Of a stretch of DNA of 11,791 nt, positions 1 through 5,098 are shown in pieces; positions within the stretch are counted from its first letter, which is position 1, and every line of letters starts with the position of its first letter. This stretch comes from Ruminococcus sp. UBA4240. GTDB lineage: Bacteria > Bacillota > Clostridia > Oscillospirales > Ruminococcaceae. The position numbers were made by a program, and so were the translations under genes. The notes below the pieces were generated by a model that worked only from the letters and a program-made list of their open reading frames with translations, made no database searches and had not been told where the DNA came from. The stretch is from the NCBI GenBank assembly GCA_002395525.1, contig DGXE01000016.1:1-11791 (forward strand), in the 5' to 3' direction.

Positions 1-1
1 T

Positions 2-112
2 ATCCTCAAAAGTGAGAGTTCATTTAAAGGCAGTATGACTGATAAGCAATTCAAATGCCTTCTTGACCCTTCTTTTCTTGATAAGATCGTTTCTAATTGG
101 ATTTGTTCATAG
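2..112 (+). CDS. Possible 3' end of an unrecognised gene (partial)
   Basis: One frame is open from the left edge of the window for 36 codons and stops at TAG 110-112. The visible tail reads ...SMTDKQFKCLLDPSFLDKIVSNW... and matches no family I recognise. The stretch is about one-third G+C, much lower than the clear genes to its right, so it may be foreign or just a weakly constrained end of a gene. A 36-codon open stretch in AT-rich DNA could arise by chance. No hairpin terminator follows, only a short T run at 113-119. Confidence 0.3.
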   Translation: MLKSESSFKGSMTDKQFKCLLDPSFLDKIVSNWICS

Positions 113-193
113 TTTTTTTACTCATTCAAATACCGTGTTCTGCTTGTGTGTACATATGCACAGGTATTTTAGGGCGATGTATGGTCGGGACAT

Positions 194-223
194 AAAAAAG
201 ACCGTGGAGCAATGCTCCACGGT
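194..223 (-). terminator. Intrinsic terminator of tRNA-Pro
   Basis: On the minus strand, three bases after the encoded CCA of the tRNA, a perfect 10-bp stem (ACCGTGGAGC / GCTCCACGGT, loop ATT) is followed by C and then six T. This is a textbook Rho-independent terminator, ending the tRNA transcript before the AT-rich left edge. Confidence 0.9.
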
Positions 224-225
224 AC

Positions 226-302
226 TGGTCGGAGTGACGGGACTTGAACCCACGGCCTCTACCACCCCAAGGTAGCGCGCTACCAATCTGCGCCACACCC
301 CG
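226..302 (-). tRNA. tRNA-Pro, anticodon GGG
   Basis: Read on the minus strand, the sequence folds into a full cloverleaf: acceptor CGGGGTG / CACTCCG, D arm GCGC / GCGC, anticodon stem CTACC / GGTAG and a T arm with TTCAAGT. The anticodon loop TTGGGGT places GGG at positions 34-36, which reads CCC and CCU proline codons. The discriminator A at 229 is followed by an encoded CCA (226-228). It stands alone, with its own promoter and terminator, and is convergent with nothing in view. Its 3' end faces the AT-rich left edge of the window; tRNA 3' ends are common integration sites, but no duplicated tRNA end is visible here. Confidence 0.96.
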
Positions 303-314
303 ACAACATACGGT

Positions 315-345
315 ATTATACCACAATAACCGGCAATGGTGTTTA
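315..345 (-). promoter_or_regulatory. Promoter of tRNA-Pro
   Basis: The minus strand carries an extended -10 box TGG-TATAAT (TATAAT at 320-315), placed to start transcription a few bases before the tRNA 5' end. The -35 region about 17 bases upstream (near AACACC) is poor, so the TGn extension probably compensates. Confidence 0.6.
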
Positions 346-404
346 ACAATATCGGAATATATTGTAAATATATAATGAACACGGTGGCGGTAAAGAGGGG
401 ATAT

Positions 405-440
405 CAAAGCCCCTCCGAAGGCATATGTCACCGGAGGGGC
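405..440 (-). terminator. Intrinsic terminator after aroF
   Basis: Eleven bases after the aroF stop, the minus strand has a 9-bp stem GCCCCTCCG (440-432) / CGGAGGGGC (418-410) with a 13-base loop, followed by TTTGATA. The T tract is weak but the stem is strong and GC-rich. Confidence 0.75.
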
Positions 441-451
441 TCTGGATGTGC

Positions 452-1483
452 TTACAGCTGATCGGCTATCTGGTAGATGAGCTGCTCGGACTTTTCCCAG
501 CCAAGACAAGGGTCGGTAATGGACTTGCCGTAGACACCGCCGCCTACCTTCTGTGCGCCGTCCTCAATGTAGGATTCGATCATGAAGCCCTTGACAAAGC
601 CCCTGATGTCCTCGGAGTGGCGGCAGGAATGGAGCACTTCGTTGCAGATGCGTATCTGCTCCAAGTACTTCTTGCCGGAGTTGCAGTGGTTGGTGTCCAC
701 GATGACAGCCATGTTCTCAAGCCCCTTCTCGGAATACATATTGAAGAGAAGCTCCAGATCCTCGTAGTGGTAGTTGGGGTGAGATACCCCCCTCTTGTCT
801 ACATATCCTCTGAGTATGGCGTGGGCAAGGGGGTTGCCCTGAGAGCGCACCTCCCACCCTCTGTAAAGGAAGGTGTGCTGTGACTGTGCCGCAATGATGG
901 AATTGAGCATAACGGAGTAGTCGCCCCCTGTGGGGTTCTTCATGCCCACGGGGATGGACAGCCCGGAGGCTGTGAGCCTGTGCTGCTGATCCTCCACGGA
1001 GCGGGCACCGATAGCCACATAGGAGAGCAGGTCGGAAAGGTAGCGGTGGTTCTCGGGATAGAGCATCTCATCGGCGCATACCAGCCCTGTCTCGGTTATG
1101 GCACGGGTGTGCAGCTTTCTTATGGCGATTATGCCTTCAAGCATATCCTCCGCCTTGGTGGGGTCGGGCTGGTGTATCATGCCCTTGTAGCCCTGGCCTG
1201 TGGTGCGGGGCTTGTTGGTGTAGATGCGGGGGATGATGAATATCTTGTCCTTTACCTTCTCCTGCACACGGGCAAGGCGGGTGATGTAGTCCATGACCGC
1301 ATCCTCCCTGTCGGCGGAGCAGGGACCTATGACCAGCAGGAACTTGTCGGACTTGCCTGTGAATATGTCCGCAATTTCCTTGTCCTTTTCAGCCTTCATT
1401 AAGCGAACTTCCTCGGAGATGGGGAATTCCTTCTTTATCTCCTGGGGGATGGGCAGCTTTCTTATAAATTCCATGTTCATCAT
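452..1483 (-). CDS. aroF: 3-deoxy-7-phosphoheptulonate (DAHP) synthase, class I
   Basis: Cytoplasmic enzyme that condenses phosphoenolpyruvate with erythrose 4-phosphate to give DAHP, the first step of the shikimate/aromatic amino acid pathway. The 343-residue product has the usual length of the E. coli AroF/G/H type and its signature blocks: GPCS with metal ligand C55, IPRIYTNKPRTT (R86, K91, R93 contacting PEP), GMKNPTGG (K182), DTNHCNSGK (metal ligand H266), MIESYIEDG (E303) and SITDPCLGW (D324). The frame extends to GTG at 1492, but the Shine-Dalgarno AAGAAGG (1498-1492) overlaps that codon and lies 8 bases before ATG 1483, so ATG 1483 is preferred; a second ATG follows directly. It is a single-gene unit, transcribed divergently from serS. 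The N-terminal segment, where feedback inhibitors bind in E. coli homologues, is present, but which amino acid inhibits it cannot be read from sequence. Confidence 0.96.
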   Translation of the reverse strand: MMNMEFIRKLPIPQEIKKEFPISEEVRLMKAEKDKEIADIFTGKSDKFLLVIGPCSADREDAVMDYITRLARVQEKVKDKIFIIPRIYTNKPRTTGQGYKGMIHQPDPTKAEDMLEGIIAIRKLHTRAITETGLVCADEMLYPENHRYLSDLLSYVAIGARSVEDQQHRLTASGLSIPVGMKNPTGGDYSVMLNSIIAAQSQHTFLYRGWEVRSQGNPLAHAILRGYVDKRGVSHPNYHYEDLELLFNMYSEKGLENMAVIVDTNHCNSGKKYLEQIRICNEVLHSCRHSEDIRGFVKGFMIESYIEDGAQKVGGGVYGKSITDPCLGWEKSEQLIYQIADQL

Positions 1484-1491
1484 GGAGTGCA

Positions 1492-1498
1492 CCTTCTT
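1492..1498 (-). promoter_or_regulatory. Ribosome binding site fixing the aroF start
   Basis: AAGAAGG on the minus strand, 8 bases before ATG 1483. Its last G is the first base of the upstream in-frame GTG, which therefore cannot be the start served by this site. Confidence 0.7.
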
Positions 1499-1516
1499 TT
1501 CTACGGTTTACTTTAT

Positions 1517-1544
1517 CACATTAAAGCATACAAGCGTTAAAGTG
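1517..1544. promoter_or_regulatory. Imperfect 28-bp dyad after the aroF promoter (candidate operator)
   Basis: On the minus strand the half sites CACTTTAACGCTTG and TATGCTTTAATGTG are mirror-symmetric at 10 of 14 positions, with TTAA-n-GC blocks in each arm. The dyad begins about 10 bases after the -10 box, around or just after the expected transcription start, where a repressor would block aroF. The regulator is unknown. Confidence 0.45.
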
Positions 1545-1554
1545 TCTATGTGTC

Positions 1555-1583
1555 ATTATAGCATATGTTTTTTCCCTTGTCAA
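1555..1583 (-). promoter_or_regulatory. Consensus vegetative promoter of aroF
   Basis: On the minus strand a perfect TTGACA (1583-1578) is separated by exactly 17 bases from a perfect TATAAT (1560-1555). This predicts a start near 1548 and a leader of about 65 bases, too short for a T-box or other large riboswitch. Such a strong promoter on a committed biosynthetic gene suggests control by a repressor. Confidence 0.88.
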
Positions 1584-1668
1584 GAAAAAATGAGAAAAAT
1601 TTTAGGGCTGTCTTTGCCCCCGAAAACAGGCTTTCCTGTATGATCTCCTGCTATTCATAAAATAAGGC

Positions 1669-1696
1669 TTGATTTTTCCCGCATATGTGATATAAT
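1669..1696 (+). promoter_or_regulatory. Promoter of serS
   Basis: TTGATT (1669-1674), a 16-base spacer and a perfect TATAAT (1691-1696) preceded by TGA (extended -10). The predicted leader is about 48 bases, so the T-box often found before Firmicute serS genes is absent. Confidence 0.75.
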
Positions 1697-1750
1697 AATA
1701 TGGTTTATACGGCAAATGTGCTGGTACTATTCTGATGAAAGGTGATAATC

Positions 1751-3028
1751 ATGATCGATATCAAGTTTTTGAGAGAAAATCCCGATGCGGTAAAGGAGAA
1801 TATAAAGAAGAAGTTTCAGGATGAAAAGCTCCCTCTGGTGGATGAGGTAATAGAGCTTGACATCCGTTCGAGGAAGGCTCAGCAGGAGGCAGATGCCCTG
1901 AGAGCCGACCGCAACCGCATCTCAAAGCAGATAGGCGCTCTCATGGGGCAGAAGAAGTTCGAGGAGGCCGAGGCTGCAAAGGCACAGGTAAAGGAATTTT
2001 CCGACAGGCTTGCCGCCCTGGAGGAGCAGGAGGCAGAGCTTGCCGAGAAGGTAAAGAAGATAATGATGACCATCCCCAACATCATCGACCCCTCTGTGCC
2101 CGTGGGGAAGGATGATTCGGAGAATGTGGAGTTAGAGCGCTTCGGCGAACCCTTCGTCCCGGATTTTGAGGTGCCCTATCACACCGACATCATGGAAAGG
2201 CTTAACGGCATAGACCTTGACAGCGCCCGCAAGGTGGCAGGCAACGGCTTCTACTATCTTATGGGGGACATTGCAAGGCTCCATTCCGCAGTCACCGCAT
2301 ACGCAAGGGACTTCATGATAGACAAGGGCTTTACCTACTGCATACCTCCCTTCATGATACGCTCCGGGGTGGTGACAGGGGTCATGAGCTTTGCGGAGAT
2401 GGATGCCATGATGTACAAGATAGAGGGGGAGGATCTCTACCTCATCGGCACATCCGAGCATTCCATGATAGGCAAGTTCATCGACACTATGCTTGAAGAG
2501 AGCAGTCTGCCCCAGACCCTTACCAGCTATTCCCCCTGCTTCAGGAAGGAAAAGGGCGCCCACGGCCTTGAGGAGCGTGGCGTGTACCGCATCCACCAGT
2601 TTGAGAAGCAGGAGATGATAGTCATTTCCCGTCCTGAGGAGAGCATGGACTGGTTCAACAAGATGTGGAGCTACACTGTGGAGCTGTTCCGCTCCATGGA
2701 TGTGCCTGTAAGGACCATAGAGTGCTGCTCCGGGGATCTTGCGGATCTGAAGGTGAAGTCCATCGACGTGGAGGCATGGAGCCCCAGACAGAAGAAATAC
2801 TTTGAGGTAGGCTCCTGCTCCAACCTGGGAGATGCACAGGCAAGGCGCCTTGGCATACGTGTAAAGGGTGAGAAGGGCAAGTACTTCGCCCACACCCTCA
2901 ACAACACCGTTGCCGCACCTCCGAGAATGCTCATCGCCCTGCTTGAGAACAACCTCAACGAGGACGGCAGCATCCGTATCCCCGAGCCCCTCAGAAAGTA
3001 CATGGGCGGCAAGGACATCATAAAGTAA
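1751..3028 (+). CDS. serS: Seryl-tRNA synthetase, divergent form
   Basis: Class II synthetase that activates serine with ATP and charges tRNA-Ser. The 425 residues have normal family length and layout: N-terminal MIDIKFLRENPDAV, a charged coiled-coil tRNA-binding arm at about 30-103, then the catalytic core. Seen: the serine-pocket TSE (234-236), motif 2 FRKEKGAHGLEERG (264-277) with HQFEKQE (282-288), and motif 3 at 383-401 with its arginine R392. Motif 2 (usually near FRSEAGSAGRDTRG) and motif 3 (usually LNGSGLAxGR; here LNNTVAAPPR) differ from the common bacterial form while keeping the catalytic arginines and glutamates, so it should be active. ATG 1751 is chosen over GTG 1742 because AAAGGTGAT lies 4 bases before it and the N-terminus matches the family. 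Single gene with its own promoter and terminator. Confidence 0.95.
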   Translation: MIDIKFLRENPDAVKENIKKKFQDEKLPLVDEVIELDIRSRKAQQEADALRADRNRISKQIGALMGQKKFEEAEAAKAQVKEFSDRLAALEEQEAELAEKVKKIMMTIPNIIDPSVPVGKDDSENVELERFGEPFVPDFEVPYHTDIMERLNGIDLDSARKVAGNGFYYLMGDIARLHSAVTAYARDFMIDKGFTYCIPPFMIRSGVVTGVMSFAEMDAMMYKIEGEDLYLIGTSEHSMIGKFIDTMLEESSLPQTLTSYSPCFRKEKGAHGLEERGVYRIHQFEKQEMIVISRPEESMDWFNKMWSYTVELFRSMDVPVRTIECCSGDLADLKVKSIDVEAWSPRQKKYFEVGSCSNLGDAQARRLGIRVKGEKGKYFAHTLNNTVAAPPRMLIALLENNLNEDGSIRIPEPLRKYMGGKDIIK

Positions 3029-3036
3029 ATGGTTAT

Positions 3037-3085
3037 CCCCCGCAGCGGCTGTTATCCTGTACAGACACTGCGGGGTTCTCTTTAC
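3037..3085 (+). terminator. Intrinsic terminator after serS
   Basis: Stem CCCCGCAG (3038-3045) / CTGCGGGG (3068-3075), with an inner CTGT/ACAG stem in the loop, followed by TTCTCTTTACTTT. It separates serS from the muramidase unit. Confidence 0.8.
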
Positions 3086-3093
3086 TTTAAATG

Positions 3094-3110
3094 GTGACAA
3101 AAAGGTTACA
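3094..3110. promoter_or_regulatory. WalR/PhoP-like hexamer pair upstream of the muramidase promoter
   Basis: GTGACA and GTTACA are directly repeated with 5 bases between them. On the minus strand this reads TGTAAC-N5-TGTCAC, one mismatch from the WalR (YycF) box TGTWAH-N5-TGTWAH that controls autolysin genes in Bacillus relatives. It lies 14 bases upstream of the -35. The related regulator PhoP, which also reads spaced hexamers, is an alternative. No regulator gene is in view. Confidence 0.4.
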
Positions 3111-3124
3111 AAACAGAATAATTG

Positions 3125-3153
3125 TTGACATAAACAGGGATATATTGTAAAAT
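3125..3153 (+). promoter_or_regulatory. Promoter of the GH25 muramidase gene
   Basis: Perfect TTGACA (3125-3130), a 17-base spacer and TAAAAT (3148-3153). The start is expected near 3160, giving a leader of about 62 bases. Confidence 0.82.
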
Positions 3154-3158
3154 ATATC

Positions 3159-3183
3159 TTATCTACACACGTGACATAGATAA
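3159..3183. promoter_or_regulatory. Perfect inverted repeat at the muramidase transcription start
   Basis: TTATCTA (3159-3165) and TAGATAA (3177-3183) are exact inverted repeats around an 11-base centre containing CACGTG. The expected transcription start falls in the left arm, so it could be a repressor operator or, in the mRNA, a 5' stem-loop that protects the transcript. Confidence 0.45.
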
Positions 3184-3221
3184 CAAAACGGTTCACATAC
3201 AGATAAAAAGAGAGGTCAACA

Positions 3222-4916
3222 ATGAAACACACCAACAGAATAGGACGGCTGTGCGCTGCGGCACTGTTAGCCCTTTCCCTGTCAGTGTCACCGCTGGTCG
3301 GGCAGGCTTCGGCACAGACCAATCCCGCCCTTGCCTACGCATCATATGCGCAGCAGGCGGCATCCAGCAAGGAGGAACGCCCTCTTTCACAGGCGGCGCT
3401 GTCAGCAGGGGCGCAGACAGGCTCCGATGATGACACAACGCCCTCTGACGGGGGGACACCTGCCGAGGGCATAAGCATATCCGGCTTTCCCGCACAGATG
3501 AACGTGGGGGAGACCTACACCCTGAGCTACGCCCTGACCCCTGCGGATTCAGATGACACGGTGGCATTCACCTCATCGGACATATCCGTGGCGGAGGTGG
3601 ATGACAGCGGCAATGTCACCGCCATGGCGCCGGGTGTTGTCACTATAAATGCGGTGACATCCTCGGGAGTGAGGGATACTGCCACCATAAGCGTCGCAGG
3701 CTCCTCCTCACCCGCCAGCGGCAAGGGTGCTGCGGACATTGAGCTTCGTCACAACATCATCACCCTCAACAAGGGCGAGACATACCAGATAACCTATGAC
3801 CTAAAGCCTGTTGGGGTCACGGACACGGTAAGCTACCGCTCCGTGCTGAAAACCGTTGCAACAGTCACCTCTGACGGCCTTGTAACGGCTGTGTCGGAGG
3901 GCTCCACACGCATCGTGTGCACCGCAGGCAGCGGCGTATACGTAAAGCTTGCGGTAAATGTCATAGACATTGAGCAGGAGACCAAGGAGAACGAGCAGGC
4001 TGACCGTGAGGCGGAGGTCATATACAATTCCAGAGGGCAGATGGTTCCCAGCCGTGTCCGCTTTGCGGATGAGTCCGAGAGCCTTTCCGTAGGGGAGAGC
4101 AAGGTGCTCGATGCCCGTATCTACCCCGCAGGAGCCACATATACCTACACCATCACATCCAGCGACCCCTCGGTATGTACCGTAACAAGAGGCGGCAAGG
4201 TGACGGGCGTTTCCCCCGGCAATGCCACCATCACCCTTTCCACGGACAACGGCCTTTCCGACAGCATATTCATCACCGTGTACAGCAGCGTTCTCAAGGG
4301 CATAGACGTATCCAAGTGGAACGGAGATATCAACTGGAAAAAGGTCAAGGCCTCGGGCAAGGCGGACTTCGTCATGATACGCGCCTCCTACGGCTCTGAG
4401 GATACCGACCCCAAGCTTGATGCCAACGTAAGCGGCGCAGAGAGCGTAGGGATACCCTACGGCTTCTATCACTACACCTATGCACGGACAACGGCTCAGG
4501 CAAAGCAGGAGGCCAAGTACTTCCTGAATGCCATAAAGGGCTACGATCCCACATACCCCATAGTCCTTGACATTGAGGAGGAATTCTACAAGTCCATGGA
4601 CAGGGAGACCGTGACGGACATAGTCAAGACATTCATGAATGCCTTTGAAAAGGCGGGGTACTACGCTATGATATACAGCTATTCCCGCTTCTTTGACAGC
4701 TGCGTATACATGGACGAGCTTACTGACTACGATGTATGGGTGGCCTGCTGGGGCGACAAGGAAAAGCTGGCTGAGAGCTACGGCTACTACTACGGTATGT
4801 GGCAGTACTCCGAAACAGGCAAGATAGCCGGCATAGAGGAATATGTAGACCTTAACTATGCATACAAGGACTACAGAGGCATCATCATCAAGTACGGACT
4901 CAATCACACGGCTTAG
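3222..4916 (+). CDS. Secreted GH25 muramidase (lysozyme) with three bacterial Ig-like domains
   Basis: Predicted exported peptidoglycan hydrolase cleaving the MurNAc-GlcNAc bond. Layout of the 564 residues: signal peptide 1-31 (basic start, hydrophobic core, QASA cleavage region); low-complexity acidic/Ser-Gly linker to about 80; Big2-like Ig domains at about 82-158, 172-248 and 282-355, each with a GNVTAMAPG, GLVTAVSEG or GKVTGVSPG signature; a charged linker at 250-280 after the second; then the GH25 domain at 358-560. GH25 hallmarks seen are GIDVSKWNGDINW (D362), the catalytic DIE pair (D450, E452), DVWVACW and MWQYSETG...VDLNYAY. There is no LPxTG motif, SLH domain or C-terminal membrane segment, so any wall retention would depend on the Ig-like domains. 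ATG 3222 has AGAGAGG 6 bases upstream. Single-gene unit. The role (own-wall remodelling versus attack on other cells) is undecided. Confidence 0.93.
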   Translation: MKHTNRIGRLCAAALLALSLSVSPLVGQASAQTNPALAYASYAQQAASSKEERPLSQAALSAGAQTGSDDDTTPSDGGTPAEGISISGFPAQMNVGETYTLSYALTPADSDDTVAFTSSDISVAEVDDSGNVTAMAPGVVTINAVTSSGVRDTATISVAGSSSPASGKGAADIELRHNIITLNKGETYQITYDLKPVGVTDTVSYRSVLKTVATVTSDGLVTAVSEGSTRIVCTAGSGVYVKLAVNVIDIEQETKENEQADREAEVIYNSRGQMVPSRVRFADESESLSVGESKVLDARIYPAGATYTYTITSSDPSVCTVTRGGKVTGVSPGNATITLSTDNGLSDSIFITVYSSVLKGIDVSKWNGDINWKKVKASGKADFVMIRASYGSEDTDPKLDANVSGAESVGIPYGFYHYTYARTTAQAKQEAKYFLNAIKGYDPTYPIVLDIEEEFYKSMDRETVTDIVKTFMNAFEKAGYYAMIYSYSRFFDSCVYMDELTDYDVWVACWGDKEKLAESYGYYYGMWQYSETGKIAGIEEYVDLNYAYKDYRGIIIKYGLNHTA

Positions 4917-4936
4917 CCGCAACGCAATAAGCACAC

Positions 4937-4970
4937 AGCAGCAGCTCCACGGGGCTGCTGCTTTTAATTT
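4937..4970 (+). terminator. Intrinsic terminator after the muramidase gene
   Basis: AGCAGCAGC (4937-4945) pairs with GCTGCTGCT (4954-4962) and is followed by TTTAATTT, starting 20 bases after the stop codon. Confidence 0.9.
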
Positions 4971-4994
4971 ACTTATTATTCAAAAAACGCTGAT

Positions 4995-5021
4995 TTGTAG
5001 TAAATAATTGTATGTTATACT
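4995..5021 (+). promoter_or_regulatory. Promoter of the Na+/phosphate cotransporter gene
   Basis: Extended -10 TGT-TATACT (TATACT at 5016-5021) with only a weak -35 (TTGTAG at 4995-5000, 15-base spacing). Placed about 80 bases before the gene. Confidence 0.55.
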
Positions 5022-5038
5022 CACTGTGTATGAGTATA
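5016..5038. promoter_or_regulatory. Perfect inverted repeat overlapping the transporter -10 (candidate operator)
   Basis: TATACTCA (5016-5023) and TGAGTATA (5031-5038) are exact inverted repeats with 7 bases between. The left arm contains the -10 hexamer itself and the right arm covers the expected transcription start. A near direct repeat, TGTATGTTATA (5009) and TGTATGAGTATA (5027), overlaps it. The geometry fits a dimeric repressor; its identity is unknown. Confidence 0.5.
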
Positions 5039-5098
5039 GGTAGACGTTTTTTGAAAGGATCCGCACAGGGCGGAGCGTTTAAGGAAGGGATGTACTGT

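Noticed and set aside
63..275. 70-codon plus-strand frame
   Set aside because: It runs through the terminator and into the tRNA-Pro gene, so it cannot be a sensible protein gene.
425..1402. Long plus-strand open frames across the aroF region
   Set aside because: They are antisense to aroF, which has every family motif, a consensus promoter and a terminator. The antisense products resemble no protein family and lack ribosome binding sites.
1561..1690. CATATG present just upstream of both divergent -10 boxes (aroF and serS)
   Set aside because: A single self-complementary hexamer at slightly different distances from the -10 (1 versus 3 bases) is likely to be chance in AT-rich spacers.
1493..1750. 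T-box or other riboswitch before aroF or serS
   Set aside because: Predicted leaders are only about 65 and 48 bases, no specifier loop or T-box sequence is visible, and neither leader contains a terminator.
2132..3322. 396-codon minus-strand frame opposite serS
   Set aside because: It spans serS, its terminator and the next promoter, is rich in His/Val/Leu typical of antisense translation, and has no start signals. A codon-bias artefact.
3801..4934. 377-codon minus-strand frame opposite the muramidase gene
   Set aside because: Antisense shadow of a gene with a clear signal peptide and catalytic motifs; it also runs through that gene's terminator.
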